The notes: a model not told the origin generated them from the sequence alone. Positions 25,429 through 34,098 are shown, counted from the stretch's first letter. The stretch is 61,534 nucleotides of DNA from Nonomuraea glycinis (GCF_014646515.1 NZ_BMNK01000029.1:1-61534); one strand, 5' to 3'. A program made the numbers and translations.

Positions 25429-26613
25429 ATGCCCCTCTTCCGCCGGCACAAGGACGAACCCATCGACCCCGGACAGGTCGCCCGGATCGCGCCCGCTGTG
25501 GCGTACGACGGCGACCTCTACCACCTGCCCGACTGGGCGGCCCGCCGGCGCGAGGAGCGTGAGCTGGGCCGCGGGCACGCCACCGACGGCCAGATCGACA
25601 CGCTGACGCTGCAGACCGGCAGCGTGCCGCGCTTCCAGGAGCTGGAGGACGAGCGGCTGGGCGAGCTGGCCGAGATCGAGAACCTCACCGAGCGGGAGAT
25701 CCAGCAGGCGCGCGCCGCCTTCGAGACCCAGAAGATCAAGCTGGCCGAGTCGCAGCGCGCCTTCACCGACGCCCGCGCGGCCCTGGACGACACCCAGCCG
25801 CGGGTCGCCGAGCTGGAGCAGCCCAGCAGGCGCGCCGGCGACGGCCGGCCCAGCTCGATCGCCCTGTCCGGCAGTCGCTGGCCCACCGTGCGCCGCTGGC
25901 TGCCCGCCGCCCTGCTGCTGCTCCTGCTGCTGATCGTCGAGGTGCCGATCCTCTATCAGGTGATCCTCAGCTGGGGCGACAGCGTCGCGATGACCGCGCT
26001 GCTCGCCGCCGGCACGGCCCTGATCATGCTGGTCGCGCCGCACATGTACGGCAGGGCGTTCCGATCCTGGCAGGAGCACGGCGGCTCGGCGCGAGGGCGC
26101 TGGCTGCTGATCGTCGTGGCGCTGGTCTGGCTGGGGCTCATCGTGGCCGTCGCGGTGCTGCGCAGGGACGCCCTGGTCAAGCCGCTGATCGTGGACGGGC
26201 AGGCGATCGGGCCCACCTCCGAGGGAGTCGGCCAGTTGCCGACGATGATCCTCCTGCTGGCCTTGCTCATCGCCACCGCGCTGATCGCGGCGGACCTCGG
26301 CCGCCGGATGCACAATCCCAACGACGTCAGGCTGCGTGAGCTGCGCGCCAAGCGGGACGCCGAGGCGCGGGCCCTCGCCGCCGCCCAGGCCGTCTACCAG
26401 CAGGACGCCGGCCACGCCGAGAGCATCGCCCAATACCTGCAGTCCGCCGACCGGCGCGGGGCGGGCCGGCTGCGGCAGCTCGACAGCGGCTTCGACAGCC
26501 TGGCCACGGCCTACCTCGGCGGGGTGGTGGAGGGGCTGCGCGATCCGGAGGCCGCGAGCTGGGCCGAGCGGATCGTGGTCAGGCGCCGCGACGCGGGTGC
26601 GCGCGGCGCCTGA
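25429..26613 (+). CDS. Coiled-coil membrane protein of unknown function
   Basis: A 394-aa protein. The N-terminal ~140 residues are cytosolic, charged and helical (PDWAARRREERELG; a coiled coil at about 70-130, EIENLTEREIQQARAAFETQ). Four probable transmembrane helices follow (about 160-185, 190-210, 225-245, 265-285), then a second helical stretch (RELRAKRDAEARALAAAQAV). No enzyme motif is visible. The ATG follows GGAGGCCAG. It is convergent with the GH16 gene; the next minus-strand genes beyond that (28261-30016) encode similarly charged proteins and may belong to the same unknown process. Confidence 0.65.
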   Translation: MPLFRRHKDEPIDPGQVARIAPAVAYDGDLYHLPDWAARRREERELGRGHATDGQIDTLTLQTGSVPRFQELEDERLGELAEIENLTEREIQQARAAFETQKIKLAESQRAFTDARAALDDTQPRVAELEQPSRRAGDGRPSSIALSGSRWPTVRRWLPAALLLLLLLIVEVPILYQVILSWGDSVAMTALLAAGTALIMLVAPHMYGRAFRSWQEHGGSARGRWLLIVVALVWLGLIVAVAVLRRDALVKPLIVDGQAIGPTSEGVGQLPTMILLLALLIATALIAADLGRRMHNPNDVRLRELRAKRDAEARALAAAQAVYQQDAGHAESIAQYLQSADRRGAGRLRQLDSGFDSLATAYLGGVVEGLRDPEAASWAERIVVRRRDAGARGA

Positions 26614-26694
26614 CTCTTTCGGTGAAGCCGGTGAAGCCTGAGCCGGTGGCCCCTGCCGGTGGCCCCTGCCGGTGGGGCCTCAGCCGGTGGGGCC

Positions 26695-28107
26695 TCAGTT
26701 GGTGGAGAAGGTGAACCAGTTGACGTTGACGAAGTCGGCCGGCTGGCCGCTGCTGAACGTCAGGTAGACCGTGTGCGTGCCGGTCACCGGCGACATGTTC
26801 GCCGGTACCGTCCGCCAGCTCTGCCAGCCACCCGTGTTGGCCAGCGCGAACTCGGCGACCGGCGAGGCGGTCGGGCTGCCGAGCCGCACCTGTACGAGCC
26901 CGCTCACCCCGGCGCCCGCGCCGGACGCCACCCTGGCCTTGAACTGTGTGGCGGCCTGGCTGCCGAAGTTCACGCCGTCGAAGCGGAGCCAGTCGCCGTT
27001 GGCGATGGCGCCGACGTTCCGGCCGCCGTCGGTGTCGGTGGTGTTCTCCGTGAAGGTGCCCTGCTGGGCCTGGTGGTTCTCGGCCTGGATCCGGGATCGG
27101 GCGTCCACGTTGCCGGGCTCGGGGTCGGGATCGGGGTCAGGGTCGGGATTGCCGGTGCCGCTCTGCCACACGGCCACGTAGTCGACGACCATCGGGTTCC
27201 CCGGCACGGTGGCCGCGGTCGGTGTGGCGCTGCCGGCCACGCCGTTCGGGAACGCGCCGCCCATGGCCACGTTGAGCAGCAGGAAGTAGCCGGCGTGGCC
27301 GGTCATGTTGTTCCAGGTGGCCGCGTCGAACCGGGACTGGCTCAGGCTGTGGAACAACTGGCCGTCCACGTACCAGCGCAGTTGGTTGGGACTGACGCTG
27401 CGGTCCCACTCGAAGCGGTAGTTGTGGAAGGCGGACTGGCAGGTCGAGCCGGGGCAGGCGCGGCTGGCGCCGAGGCCGTTGAACTCGTCGCACGGGCCGG
27501 CCGGGGCGACACCGCAGTGCAGCACGGCCCACACGGAGTTGAGGCCGTTGACGTTCTCCATGATGTCGAACTCGCCGATGCCGGGCCAGTTCCAGTAGCT
27601 GCCCCGGTAGGGGGAGCCGAGGGCCCAGAACGCCGGCCAGTAGCCGGCGGCGGCGGCGCCGGTGACGTTCGGCATCTGGATGCGGCCCTCGATGCGCAGG
27701 ATCCGGCCGTCGGCGGGCTTGAAGTCGCTGCGCCTGGTCTCGATGCGCGCGGACGTCCACTCGCCGGAGGAGCTGCGGCGCGGGGTGATGCGCAGGTTGC
27801 CGGAGCCGTCGAGGCCCAGGTTGGTGGAGTTGGCGGTGTAGTTCTGGATCTCACCGGTGCCCCAGTTGTCCGGGCCGCCGGGGTAGTTGTGGCCGGTGTC
27901 GACGATCCAGTTGGCCGACGACGGGGGCGAGTTCGCCGGGCCGTTGAAGTCGTCGGCCCAGACCTGGGACCAGCCTGAGGGGGTGGCCGGGACGTCGGCG
28001 GAGGCGCTCACGGCGCCGTGGACGAGGAGGCCGCTGAGGGTGATCACCGCCGCTGCCATCGCCGCGAGCCGCCTGCGGCCCGCCGTTCCTAAGGGTCGTA
28101 ATGTCAT
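26695..28107 (-). CDS. Secreted GH16 endo-beta-glucanase with C-terminal CBM6-like module
   Basis: A 470-aa secreted glycoside hydrolase. The signal peptide (RRRLAAMAAAVITLSGLLVH, cleavage near SASA-D) is followed by a GH16 domain (about 40-290) with the active site GIGEFDIMENV, whose two glutamates are nucleophile and acid/base, and conserved WPAFWALG. A DPDPDPDPEP linker (about 315-325) joins a CBM6-like module with IQAENHQAQQGTF and NGDWLRFDGVNFG. Likely substrate is a beta-1,3-glucan such as laminarin. The ATG at 28107 follows CAGGAG. Its promoter carries a LacI/CebR-like palindrome, linking it to cello- or laminari-oligosaccharide sensing. Confidence 0.9.
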   Translation of the reverse strand: MTLRPLGTAGRRRLAAMAAAVITLSGLLVHGAVSASADVPATPSGWSQVWADDFNGPANSPPSSANWIVDTGHNYPGGPDNWGTGEIQNYTANSTNLGLDGSGNLRITPRRSSSGEWTSARIETRRSDFKPADGRILRIEGRIQMPNVTGAAAAGYWPAFWALGSPYRGSYWNWPGIGEFDIMENVNGLNSVWAVLHCGVAPAGPCDEFNGLGASRACPGSTCQSAFHNYRFEWDRSVSPNQLRWYVDGQLFHSLSQSRFDAATWNNMTGHAGYFLLLNVAMGGAFPNGVAGSATPTAATVPGNPMVVDYVAVWQSGTGNPDPDPDPDPEPGNVDARSRIQAENHQAQQGTFTENTTDTDGGRNVGAIANGDWLRFDGVNFGSQAATQFKARVASGAGAGVSGLVQVRLGSPTASPVAEFALANTGGWQSWRTVPANMSPVTGTHTVYLTFSSGQPADFVNVNWFTFSTN

Positions 28108-28141
28108 CGCTGCTCCTGGGGGATGCGGAGGCGGACGAGCA

Positions 28142-28155
28142 AGAGAGCGCTCTCT
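28142..28155 (-). promoter_or_regulatory. CebR/LacI-like operator of the GH16 gene
   Basis: AGAGAGCGCTCTCT is a perfect 14-bp palindrome resembling the CebR box TGGGAGCGCTCCCA. It begins 6 bases past the -10, covering the likely transcription start. Confidence 0.65.
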
Positions 28156-28161
28156 CACGAA

Positions 28162-28190
28162 CGTAAACACATCAGTTAACGCGTTGTCAA
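28162..28190 (-). promoter_or_regulatory. Promoter of the GH16 gene
   Basis: On the minus strand TTGACA (28185-28190) and TTTACG (28162-28167) are separated by 17 bases. The -35 is consensus. Confidence 0.6.
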
Positions 28191-28242
28191 CGATCCGCAC
28201 GGCGCTGTCGATCGTGGAGTGAAGGTCGCGCGGCGCTGCTGG

Positions 28243-28254
28243 GAGAGCGCTCTC
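28243..28254. promoter_or_regulatory. Second CebR/LacI-like palindrome
   Basis: GAGAGCGCTCTC, inside TGGGAGAGCGCTCTCAG, is a perfect palindrome about 100 bases from the first site and just after the stop of the lipoprotein gene. It could allow looping repression of the GH16 promoter. Confidence 0.5.
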
Positions 28255-28260
28255 AGTTGC

Positions 28261-28980
28261 CTACAGCAGGTCCACCGAGGTCGCCCCGGCGTCCTGCAGC
28301 GCCTGCTTCCAGAACGCCTCCAGCAGCGGGAAGCGGTCCGGGCCCGAGGTCTTCTCCCGCAGGAACCCGTGCACCGTCACGGCATAGCCGCTCAGATCGG
28401 GCAGCAGCCGGGCGTCCAGCAACTCCTTGATCTTCCGCTGCCTGGCCGCCTCACTGAGGTCCAGCTTGCCCAGGTCCAGCTCGCCCCGGTTGTTGATCAG
28501 ATCGCTGAACACGATGATCTGGTGCGCCCGGTCCGGCTGCCGTCGCGCGTCGGCCTGCTTCACGACATACCGCAGCGCGCCCAGCACATCCGACCCCTGA
28601 CCCTCGGCCGGGCAGTCGAACAGCTTGACCGCCCGCGGCAGCACCTCGGTGCCCCGGTGCTGGCGGATCCGCTCCTCGACGACCGGATTCGCATTCGGGT
28701 TCTCGGCCGAGGTGGCGGCGAGGGCCACTGGATCCTGGCGGCACGAACTGCTCTCCGAGCTGCCCGTCACGGCCGCGAAGGCGACCCAGTCGCACCCCTC
28801 GGCGAACGCGGGCAGCTTCGAGGTCACGTCCTTCCTTGAGGTGTCCGGATCGGCGTAGGAGGTGGAGTCCACCACCACCCCGCACACCGCCCTCGCCTCC
28901 GTCCCGCACCCGGCCACCCCCGCCGCGACCAGCACCACCACGCCACCCGCCGCCACCCCACGCCACCTACGCACGCCCAT
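28261..28980 (-). CDS. Lipoprotein with a possible vWA-like fold, unknown function
   Basis: A 239-aa lipoprotein: VVLVAAGVAGCG gives a type II signal with the lipobox cysteine at about residue 25. The mature part has VVVDSTSYAD near its start, a central GSDVLGALRYVVKQAD and HQIIVFSDLINNRGELDL, an arrangement suggestive of a von Willebrand A-like fold (D-x-S-x-S degenerate to DSTS). Its start overlaps the upstream gene by 14 bases, so the two are co-translated. The stop codon lies just before the second LacI-like palindrome. Confidence 0.65.
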   Translation of the reverse strand: MGVRRWRGVAAGGVVVLVAAGVAGCGTEARAVCGVVVDSTSYADPDTSRKDVTSKLPAFAEGCDWVAFAAVTGSSESSSCRQDPVALAATSAENPNANPVVEERIRQHRGTEVLPRAVKLFDCPAEGQGSDVLGALRYVVKQADARRQPDRAHQIIVFSDLINNRGELDLGKLDLSEAARQRKIKELLDARLLPDLSGYAVTVHGFLREKTSGPDRFPLLEAFWKQALQDAGATSVDLL

Positions 28981-30016
28981 CGCCCTTCCCGCCGCCGTCG
29001 TGATCCTTCGGGGGAGACCCGCTGCCGCTGTGGTCCTTCGCGGGCCCTTGATCCCTTTCTCCGCCCTTTTCAGACTCTTCCGGTACGTCCTGCTCGATCG
29101 CCGGCACCGGCGTGGCCGACAGCCGTTGTGGGGCGAGGGAGAGGCGCGGGCCGGACCGTACGGTCGGCAGGACCTCGGCGTGCCACACCTCGATGCGCTC
29201 CTCCACCTCGTGCAGGATGCGGCCCATCTCCTCCCGGCCGGAGACGCCCGCCGGGGTGTCGCCGGTGGCGTTCATCGCGATGACCTCCCCCTTCCACAGC
29301 GACGGAATCTCCTCCCGGCGCGGATGCGCGCGCAGCACACCGCTTCGGTAGGCGGCGATGAGCTGCTCGGCCCTGGCGTGCAGCGCCTCCACGGCGTGCT
29401 CGCGCTCGATCAGGGCGCTCTCCCGCTCCTGGCCGAGCTGCGCCAACCGCGCGCGGGCCTGCCGTACGGTCTCCCCGGCCGCCGTCAGCTCCCGCCGCCG
29501 CCGCGCCTCCGCCCGCCGCGACCGGGCCTCGGCGATGGAGATGAACGGATCATCCACGCCCCCGGCGTGAGCCGCCTGCGTCCCACGGACCGGGTCCGAG
29601 GCGAGCCCGGACTCGGGGCTGGGATGGGCGGCGGGGCCGGATTCGGGGCCTGGATCGGTGCCGGGGGCAGGGGTGAAGCCTTGCGGGAGGTGTTCTGGGT
29701 CGGCGGCGGGTCGTGGGTGGCCGTTGGCGGGCGGGGCGGGGCGTAAGTCGGGTCGGCTCAGCTCACGCATGATCGTCTGCTGGGCACCCAGCGCCCGCTC
29801 CAGCAGCGCGGTGCGCCTGGCCGCCAGTTCCCTGTCGACCTCGGTGATCTGCTCGCGAGCCCGGGCGCGTACCTCGGTGACGTAGGCGGGCTGACGGTCC
29901 GGGTCGGTGAACTCGTTCAGCGGGTGCCGACGCGCGTCCCGCATGCCCTGCCTGCGCGCTTCCTCCCGCTCTGCCAGTGGATCGCTCCGCCTGAACAGCC
30001 GTGACAAGAACGCCAT
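28967..30016 (-). CDS. Charged coiled-coil protein of unknown function
   Basis: A 349-aa soluble protein beginning MAFLSRLFRRSDPLAEREEA. Long arginine/glutamate-rich helices (about 40-90 and 165-230) are split by a proline-rich spacer (about 95-150). The tail is low complexity (KDHSGSGSPPKDHDGGGKGD). I chose the ATG at 30016; the open frame upstream has no supporting features. It overlaps the lipoprotein gene by 14 bases. MAFLSRLFRR resembles MPLFRRHK at the start of the membrane protein at 25429-26613, so these three could form one envelope-associated complex (inference). Confidence 0.6.
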   Translation of the reverse strand: MAFLSRLFRRSDPLAEREEARRQGMRDARRHPLNEFTDPDRQPAYVTEVRARAREQITEVDRELAARRTALLERALGAQQTIMRELSRPDLRPAPPANGHPRPAADPEHLPQGFTPAPGTDPGPESGPAAHPSPESGLASDPVRGTQAAHAGGVDDPFISIAEARSRRAEARRRRELTAAGETVRQARARLAQLGQERESALIEREHAVEALHARAEQLIAAYRSGVLRAHPRREEIPSLWKGEVIAMNATGDTPAGVSGREEMGRILHEVEERIEVWHAEVLPTVRSGPRLSLAPQRLSATPVPAIEQDVPEESEKGGERDQGPAKDHSGSGSPPKDHDGGGKGDGRA

Positions 30017-30108
30017 CCGCGTCTCCCGGCTCCCGGATGCCCTGGATCCCCAGACTAATCGGTCACATCCGGCCCCAAGCGGCTGTCGCCGCCCGGAAAA
30101 CGCACGAA

Positions 30109-30134
30109 GCCGGCCGCCCCGGAGGGCGGCCGGC
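30109..30134 (-). terminator. Hairpin terminator
   Basis: GCCGGCCGCCC (30109-30119) pairs perfectly with GGGCGGCCGGC (30124-30134) around CGGA, 29 bases past the stop of the DUF5941 gene. Confidence 0.7.
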
Positions 30135-30162
30135 CACGTGCGTGAAGGGGAAGTCGGCGGAG

Positions 30163-30882
30163 CTAGGCCTTCTCGGCTTCGCCGGTGGCCTGCTCCATGA
30201 CCTCTTCGGGAGAGGCCTCCAGGTCCTGCTCGGCGTCCGCGCCGGCCTGGGCGGACGCCTTGTCCAGGCGCACCCAGCTCGTCACGCTCTCCACCGCGAA
30301 CAGCACGAACAGGTAGGCCGTCAGCACCGCGAGCACCGGCGTGACCCAGCCCAGCGCGGCGCCCAGGCCGATGATGAGCAGCCGGAGCTCCCAGCCGAGC
30401 CCGGCGTGGAACACCCAGGCTGGCGGCCAGATGCTCTGCCGGGTGCGGTAGACGGTGTCGTAGGTGTGGTAGCCGACGACGTACACCAGCACGAACAGCA
30501 GCCACTTGGGCGCGTCGGCCGCCAGGCCGATCACGATGATGGTGAGGAACTCGGTGCCGCGCAGCAGCGGCGGGGTGAGCCAGTCGAGCCGGCCGAGGTG
30601 GTCGCGCGGCGCGGTCGGCAGCACCAGCAGCACCACGATCAGCGGCGGGACGAGCAGCATCGGGCCGGGCTGGAGCAGCCCGGTGGCGCTGACCGCGATG
30701 ACGGCCAGCAGGGCCGCCAGGGCGGCGGGGACGGGGGGAAGGCCTTTGCCGAGCTTGTCGGCCACCGCGTGGACGAGCGGGCCGTCGTCGCGGTAGGCGA
30801 GCAGGCGGGCGGTCTGGATGCGCCGGCGCTCCTCGTCGGGGTCCGGCGTGGGGCCTGCGGCGGCCTGCGGTTGGGTGATCAT
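30163..30882 (-). CDS. DUF5941-like membrane protein
   Basis: A 239-aa membrane protein with about five helices (roughly residues 50-85, 110-130, 150-165, 175-205). An acidic C-terminal tail (AEQDLEASPEEVMEQATGEA) is cytosolic. It resembles the DUF5941 domain that is commonly linked to actinobacterial CDP-alcohol phosphatidyltransferase proteins. Here it is a separate gene whose ATG overlaps the transferase stop by 4 bases, so the two probably work as a membrane complex in lipid headgroup or polyol-phosphate chemistry. Confidence 0.7.
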   Translation of the reverse strand: MITQPQAAAGPTPDPDEERRRIQTARLLAYRDDGPLVHAVADKLGKGLPPVPAALAALLAVIAVSATGLLQPGPMLLVPPLIVVLLVLPTAPRDHLGRLDWLTPPLLRGTEFLTIIVIGLAADAPKWLLFVLVYVVGYHTYDTVYRTRQSIWPPAWVFHAGLGWELRLLIIGLGAALGWVTPVLAVLTAYLFVLFAVESVTSWVRLDKASAQAGADAEQDLEASPEEVMEQATGEAEKA

Positions 30883-32417
30883 GCGAGCGACCTCATGAGG
30901 CGTCCGGTCAGGGTGTATGTGGCGGCGACGGTGCCCCAGATCACCAGCGTGAGGAAGGTAATGCGGGCGTCGAAGAGGGCGGCGGTGATCGCGATGGCCG
31001 CGAACCGCTCGCCGATGGGGAACACGATCATCTTACGGGCCCAGTGGACGGCGCGGTACTTGCCGGCCTTGGACCACATCTTCAGCAGACCGCGGATGCC
31101 CTGCTTGCGCTCTTCCTTGCGGGCCACCAGGGCCCTGCGCAGGTCCCGGTCGTCGGCCGCGGTGAGCGGCAGCGTCGGCAACTGAGCGGGGGCCTTGCTG
31201 CGGCGGTTGGAGATGCCGAAGGAGAAGTCGAGCAGGTGGCGTACGGACTGCAGGCCGATGGCCGCCAGCGCGAGGATCCAGATGTCGTCGCTGTTGCCCG
31301 AGACCACCCAGCCGATGGACAGTCCGGCGAAGACGACGTACTCCTTGAACCGGTCGAACGTGGCGTCCAGCCACGCGCCCAGCACCCCGAACTTGCGGGC
31401 GTAACGGGCGACCTGGCCGTCGACGCAGTCGAAGACGAAGGCGAAGTAGATCAGCACCCCGCCCGCGATCATCCCGGGCCGGTCGCCGGTGGCGAAGCAG
31501 GCGGCGGCGGCGATGCCGAGCGCGATCGAGATCAACGTCACCTGGTTGGGCGTCAGGCCGCGCCTGGCCGCCCAGCGGGCGATGAAACGGGAGTAGGTGG
31601 AGACGAAGTAGGTGGTGAAGAAGCCGTCGGCGCCCTTGACCGCGTGGTTGAGCCGGGCGCGGTCCTCGTTCATGCCGGACATCTCGGTGCCGGCCTCGTT
31701 GGCCTCCTCCTGGGTGGAGACCCGGCGGAAGAACAGGTCGCGGCGGCCCCGGATGCCGACCGACACGCCCCTGCGGACCAGGCCGAAGGCGATGAGCTGC
31801 ACCAGGTCGTCGCTCTCGCCGAACGTGTCGGCCATGTCGGCCAGCTCGCGGCAGGTCTCGGCCAGCACGGGGGCGTTGCGGGTGCTGATCTGCATCGGCC
31901 CGAGCAGCACGGCGTTGGGCCTGGTCACCTTGTGGGTGGCGGTGCCGATGGACACCACCCGGGACTTGCCGATGCGGACGCGGACGGGTAGCCCTTCGAC
32001 CCGGCTCATGCCGATCTCGGGGTCGGCCTCGTCGATGGGGACGGTCTCGGTGAGCTCTTGCTCTCCGGTCATCTGGCCGGCCGCCTCGTCGGCCGCCTCC
32101 TGACGTGGCTCCTTGGCGACGAGCACCAGCGCACCGCGCTTGGTCCTGTTGATCTGGTAGATCAGCTCGTCGTGGATGACCGAGTTCTCAGGAATGATGA
32201 ACAGGTTCTCCGTCGCGGCATCCGCGACTTCGGCCAGGGCGCGCAGTGCGGCGGCCACGTCGCCGGTTTCGATCGTGGCGGGCCGCGGGTCCATCGTGAG
32301 GACCTGGCTGCGCAGTCGCTCGACGACGGTGGGATTGCCGGGAAGTGCGGCGAGCCTCAAGCCGGTCGGAGCGGTGTCGGGGCCGGGCGAAGAGCCCAGC
32401 AGGACCACGCGGGTCAT
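30879..32417 (-). CDS. CDP-alcohol phosphatidyltransferase with N-terminal accessory domain
   Basis: A 512-aa protein. The C-terminal half carries the CDP-OH-P signature D-x2-DG-x2-AR-x8-G-x3-D-x3-D as DCVDGQVARYARKFGVLGAW-LDATFD, within several membrane helices; this binds CDP-alcohol and metal. The N-terminal ~270 residues are soluble, look like a degenerate nucleotidyltransferase (VVLLGSSPGPDTAPTGLRLA) and carry a regulatory-looking insert. This layout recalls bifunctional inositol-phosphate cytidylyltransferase/DIPP synthase, but the substrate is not proven. I chose the ATG at 32417 after GAAAGGGAG rather than the longer frame. Confidence 0.8.
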   Translation of the reverse strand: MTRVVLLGSSPGPDTAPTGLRLAALPGNPTVVERLRSQVLTMDPRPATIETGDVAAALRALAEVADAATENLFIIPENSVIHDELIYQINRTKRGALVLVAKEPRQEAADEAAGQMTGEQELTETVPIDEADPEIGMSRVEGLPVRVRIGKSRVVSIGTATHKVTRPNAVLLGPMQISTRNAPVLAETCRELADMADTFGESDDLVQLIAFGLVRRGVSVGIRGRRDLFFRRVSTQEEANEAGTEMSGMNEDRARLNHAVKGADGFFTTYFVSTYSRFIARWAARRGLTPNQVTLISIALGIAAAACFATGDRPGMIAGGVLIYFAFVFDCVDGQVARYARKFGVLGAWLDATFDRFKEYVVFAGLSIGWVVSGNSDDIWILALAAIGLQSVRHLLDFSFGISNRRSKAPAQLPTLPLTAADDRDLRRALVARKEERKQGIRGLLKMWSKAGKYRAVHWARKMIVFPIGERFAAIAITAALFDARITFLTLVIWGTVAATYTLTGRLMRSLA

Positions 32418-32554
32418 GACTCCCTTTCGAGGCGGTAACGGGGGGTTGAACAACGGGCAATGGGGGACAGGCGTCAAAGTCTAGTGAGCGTTGCGGAAAG
32501 TCGCGTCACACCACAAGGGGTGTTGCACGAACTTTCTCCACTTTGGTACGGCCG

Positions 32555-32560
32555 TAGGAT
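32555..32560 (+). promoter_or_regulatory. Leaderless -10 (TAGGAT) of recO
   Basis: TAGGAT lies 6 bases before the GTG start of recO, where no Shine-Dalgarno is found; the transcript probably begins at or next to the start codon. Confidence 0.5.
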
Positions 32561-32566
32561 GGCCTG

Positions 32567-33301
32567 GTGAGTCTCTACCGGGATGAGGGCGTGGTCCTGC
32601 GCACCCAGAAACTCGGCGAGGCCGATCGCATCATCACCGTCCTGGCCAAGCGCACGGGCAAGGTGCGGGCCGTCGCCAAGGGCGTGCGCCGCACCACCTC
32701 GCGCTTCGGCGCCCGGCTGGAGCCGTTCACCCATGTGGACCTGCAGTTCCACACCGGCCGCTCACTCGACATCGTGACCCAGGCCGAGACGATCAGGCCC
32801 TATGGCGAGGCGCTGGCGATCGACTATCCCCGCTACACCGCGGGCAGCGCGATGCTGGAGACCGCGGACCGGCTCACCCATGGCGAGAAGGAGCCCGCGC
32901 TGCGGCAGTTCCTGCTGCTGGTGGGGGGACTGCGCACCCTGGCCGACGGAGTGCACGAGTCCCGATTGGTGCTCGACGCCTATTTCCTGCGCTCGCTGGC
33001 CGTCGCCGGTTATGCTCCCGCGCTGGAGGCCTGCGCCAGATGCCAGGCCCCGGCGATCAGGGCCTTCGCCATCGTGGCGGGCGGTGTGGTGTGCGGCGCG
33101 TGCAAGCCCGCCGGCTCGGCCGTGCCGGCGGGGGAGACGATCGGGCTCATGACGGCGCTGCTGCGCGGCGACTGGGTCGCCGCCGACGCCTCACAGCCGC
33201 GCCACCGCAGCGAGTGCAGCGGCCTGGTGGCGGCCTACCTGCAGTGGCATCTGGAGCATGGCATTCGCTCACTTCGACACGTGGAAAGAGAGCCGGTTTG
33301 A
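32567..33301 (+). CDS. recO: DNA repair protein RecO
   Basis: A 244-aa RecO, which loads RecA on SSB-coated single-stranded DNA in RecF-pathway repair. The N-terminal OB fold starts MSLYRDEGVVLRTQKLGEAD, followed by KGVRRTTSRFGARLEPF; a zinc-binding CxxC pair is present in ACARCQAP and VCGACKP. Length is typical for actinobacteria. Start GTG, probably leaderless. recO next to uppS is a conserved actinobacterial arrangement; the recO stop overlaps the TTG start of uppS. Confidence 0.95.
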   Translation: MSLYRDEGVVLRTQKLGEADRIITVLAKRTGKVRAVAKGVRRTTSRFGARLEPFTHVDLQFHTGRSLDIVTQAETIRPYGEALAIDYPRYTAGSAMLETADRLTHGEKEPALRQFLLLVGGLRTLADGVHESRLVLDAYFLRSLAVAGYAPALEACARCQAPAIRAFAIVAGGVVCGACKPAGSAVPAGETIGLMTALLRGDWVAADASQPRHRSECSGLVAAYLQWHLEHGIRSLRHVEREPV

Positions 33302-34089
33302 ACGTCCGCCCGCCGTCACCCCACCCCTCGGGTGCGACGCCGCCGCCGATCCCGCGCGACCTGGTGCCGCGGCACGTGGCCATCGTCATGGACGGCAACG
33401 GCCGCTGGGCCAAGGCCCGCGGGCTGCCGCGCACCGAGGGCCACAAAGCGGGCGAGGCGTCGCTGTTCGACGTCATCGAGGGCGCGCTGGAGCTGGGCGT
33501 CCCCTACCTGAGCGCGTACGCCTTCTCGACGGAGAACTGGAAGCGCTCGCCCGACGAGGTCCGCTTCCTGATGGGCTTCAACCGTGACGTGATCCGGCGC
33601 CGCCGCGACGACCTGCATGCCATGGGCGTGCGGGTGCGCTGGGCGGGCAAGCCGGGGCGGCTGTGGAAGAGCGTCATCTCCGAGCTGCAGACGGCCGAGG
33701 AGATGACCGAGAAGAACCACAAGCTGACGCTGCAGTTCTGCGTCAACTACGGCGGCCAGGCGGAGATCGTCCAGGCGGCGGTCAAGCTGGCGGAGGACAT
33801 CGCGGCCGGCCGCGTCAGGCCGTCGAAGGTGAACGAGAAGGTCTTCGCCCGCTACCTCGACGAGCCGGACATCCCGGAGGTGGACCTGTTCGTCCGGTCC
33901 TCCGGCGAGCAGCGCTTCTCCAACTTCCTGCTGTGGCAGTCGGCCTACGCCGAGATGGTGTTCCTGGACCGGCTCTGGCCCGACTTCGACCGGCGGGACC
34001 TGTGGGGGGCGTGCGAGACCTACGCCAAGCGCGACCGCCGCTACGGCGGGGCCCTGCCCAACCAGGTCCAGGGCCCCGGCCCCCTATAG
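33298..34089 (+). CDS. uppS: Isoprenyl transferase (undecaprenyl diphosphate synthase type)
   Basis: A 263-aa cis-prenyltransferase that makes the polyprenyl lipid carrier for wall synthesis. Motifs: HVAIVMDGNGRWAKARGLPR (catalytic Asp and diphosphate binding), AYAFSTENWKR, and VDLFVRSSGEQRFSNFLLWQ. The most likely start is TTG at 33298, with GGAAAGAGAG about 6 bases before it and overlapping the recO stop; no ATG/GTG in a better position precedes DGNGR. Actinobacteria often have two such synthases, one making a short Z-product, so exact chain length is open. Confidence 0.9.
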   Translation: MNVRPPSPHPSGATPPPIPRDLVPRHVAIVMDGNGRWAKARGLPRTEGHKAGEASLFDVIEGALELGVPYLSAYAFSTENWKRSPDEVRFLMGFNRDVIRRRRDDLHAMGVRVRWAGKPGRLWKSVISELQTAEEMTEKNHKLTLQFCVNYGGQAEIVQAAVKLAEDIAAGRVRPSKVNEKVFARYLDEPDIPEVDLFVRSSGEQRFSNFLLWQSAYAEMVFLDRLWPDFDRRDLWGACETYAKRDRRYGGALPNQVQGPGPL

Positions 34090-34092
34090 GAT
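34087..34092 (+). promoter_or_regulatory. Leaderless -10 (TAGGAT) of the cupin gene
   Basis: TATAGGAT lies just after the uppS stop; TAGGAT ends 6 bases before the cupin ATG (34099), with no Shine-Dalgarno between. Confidence 0.5.
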
Positions 34093-34098
34093 CTTCGG

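Noticed and set aside
22440..25463. Long minus-strand open frame antisense to the GH1-LacI fusion
   Set aside because: It is a GC-bias shadow. Only its last 161 codons (22440-22925) are real, as the Lrp regulator.
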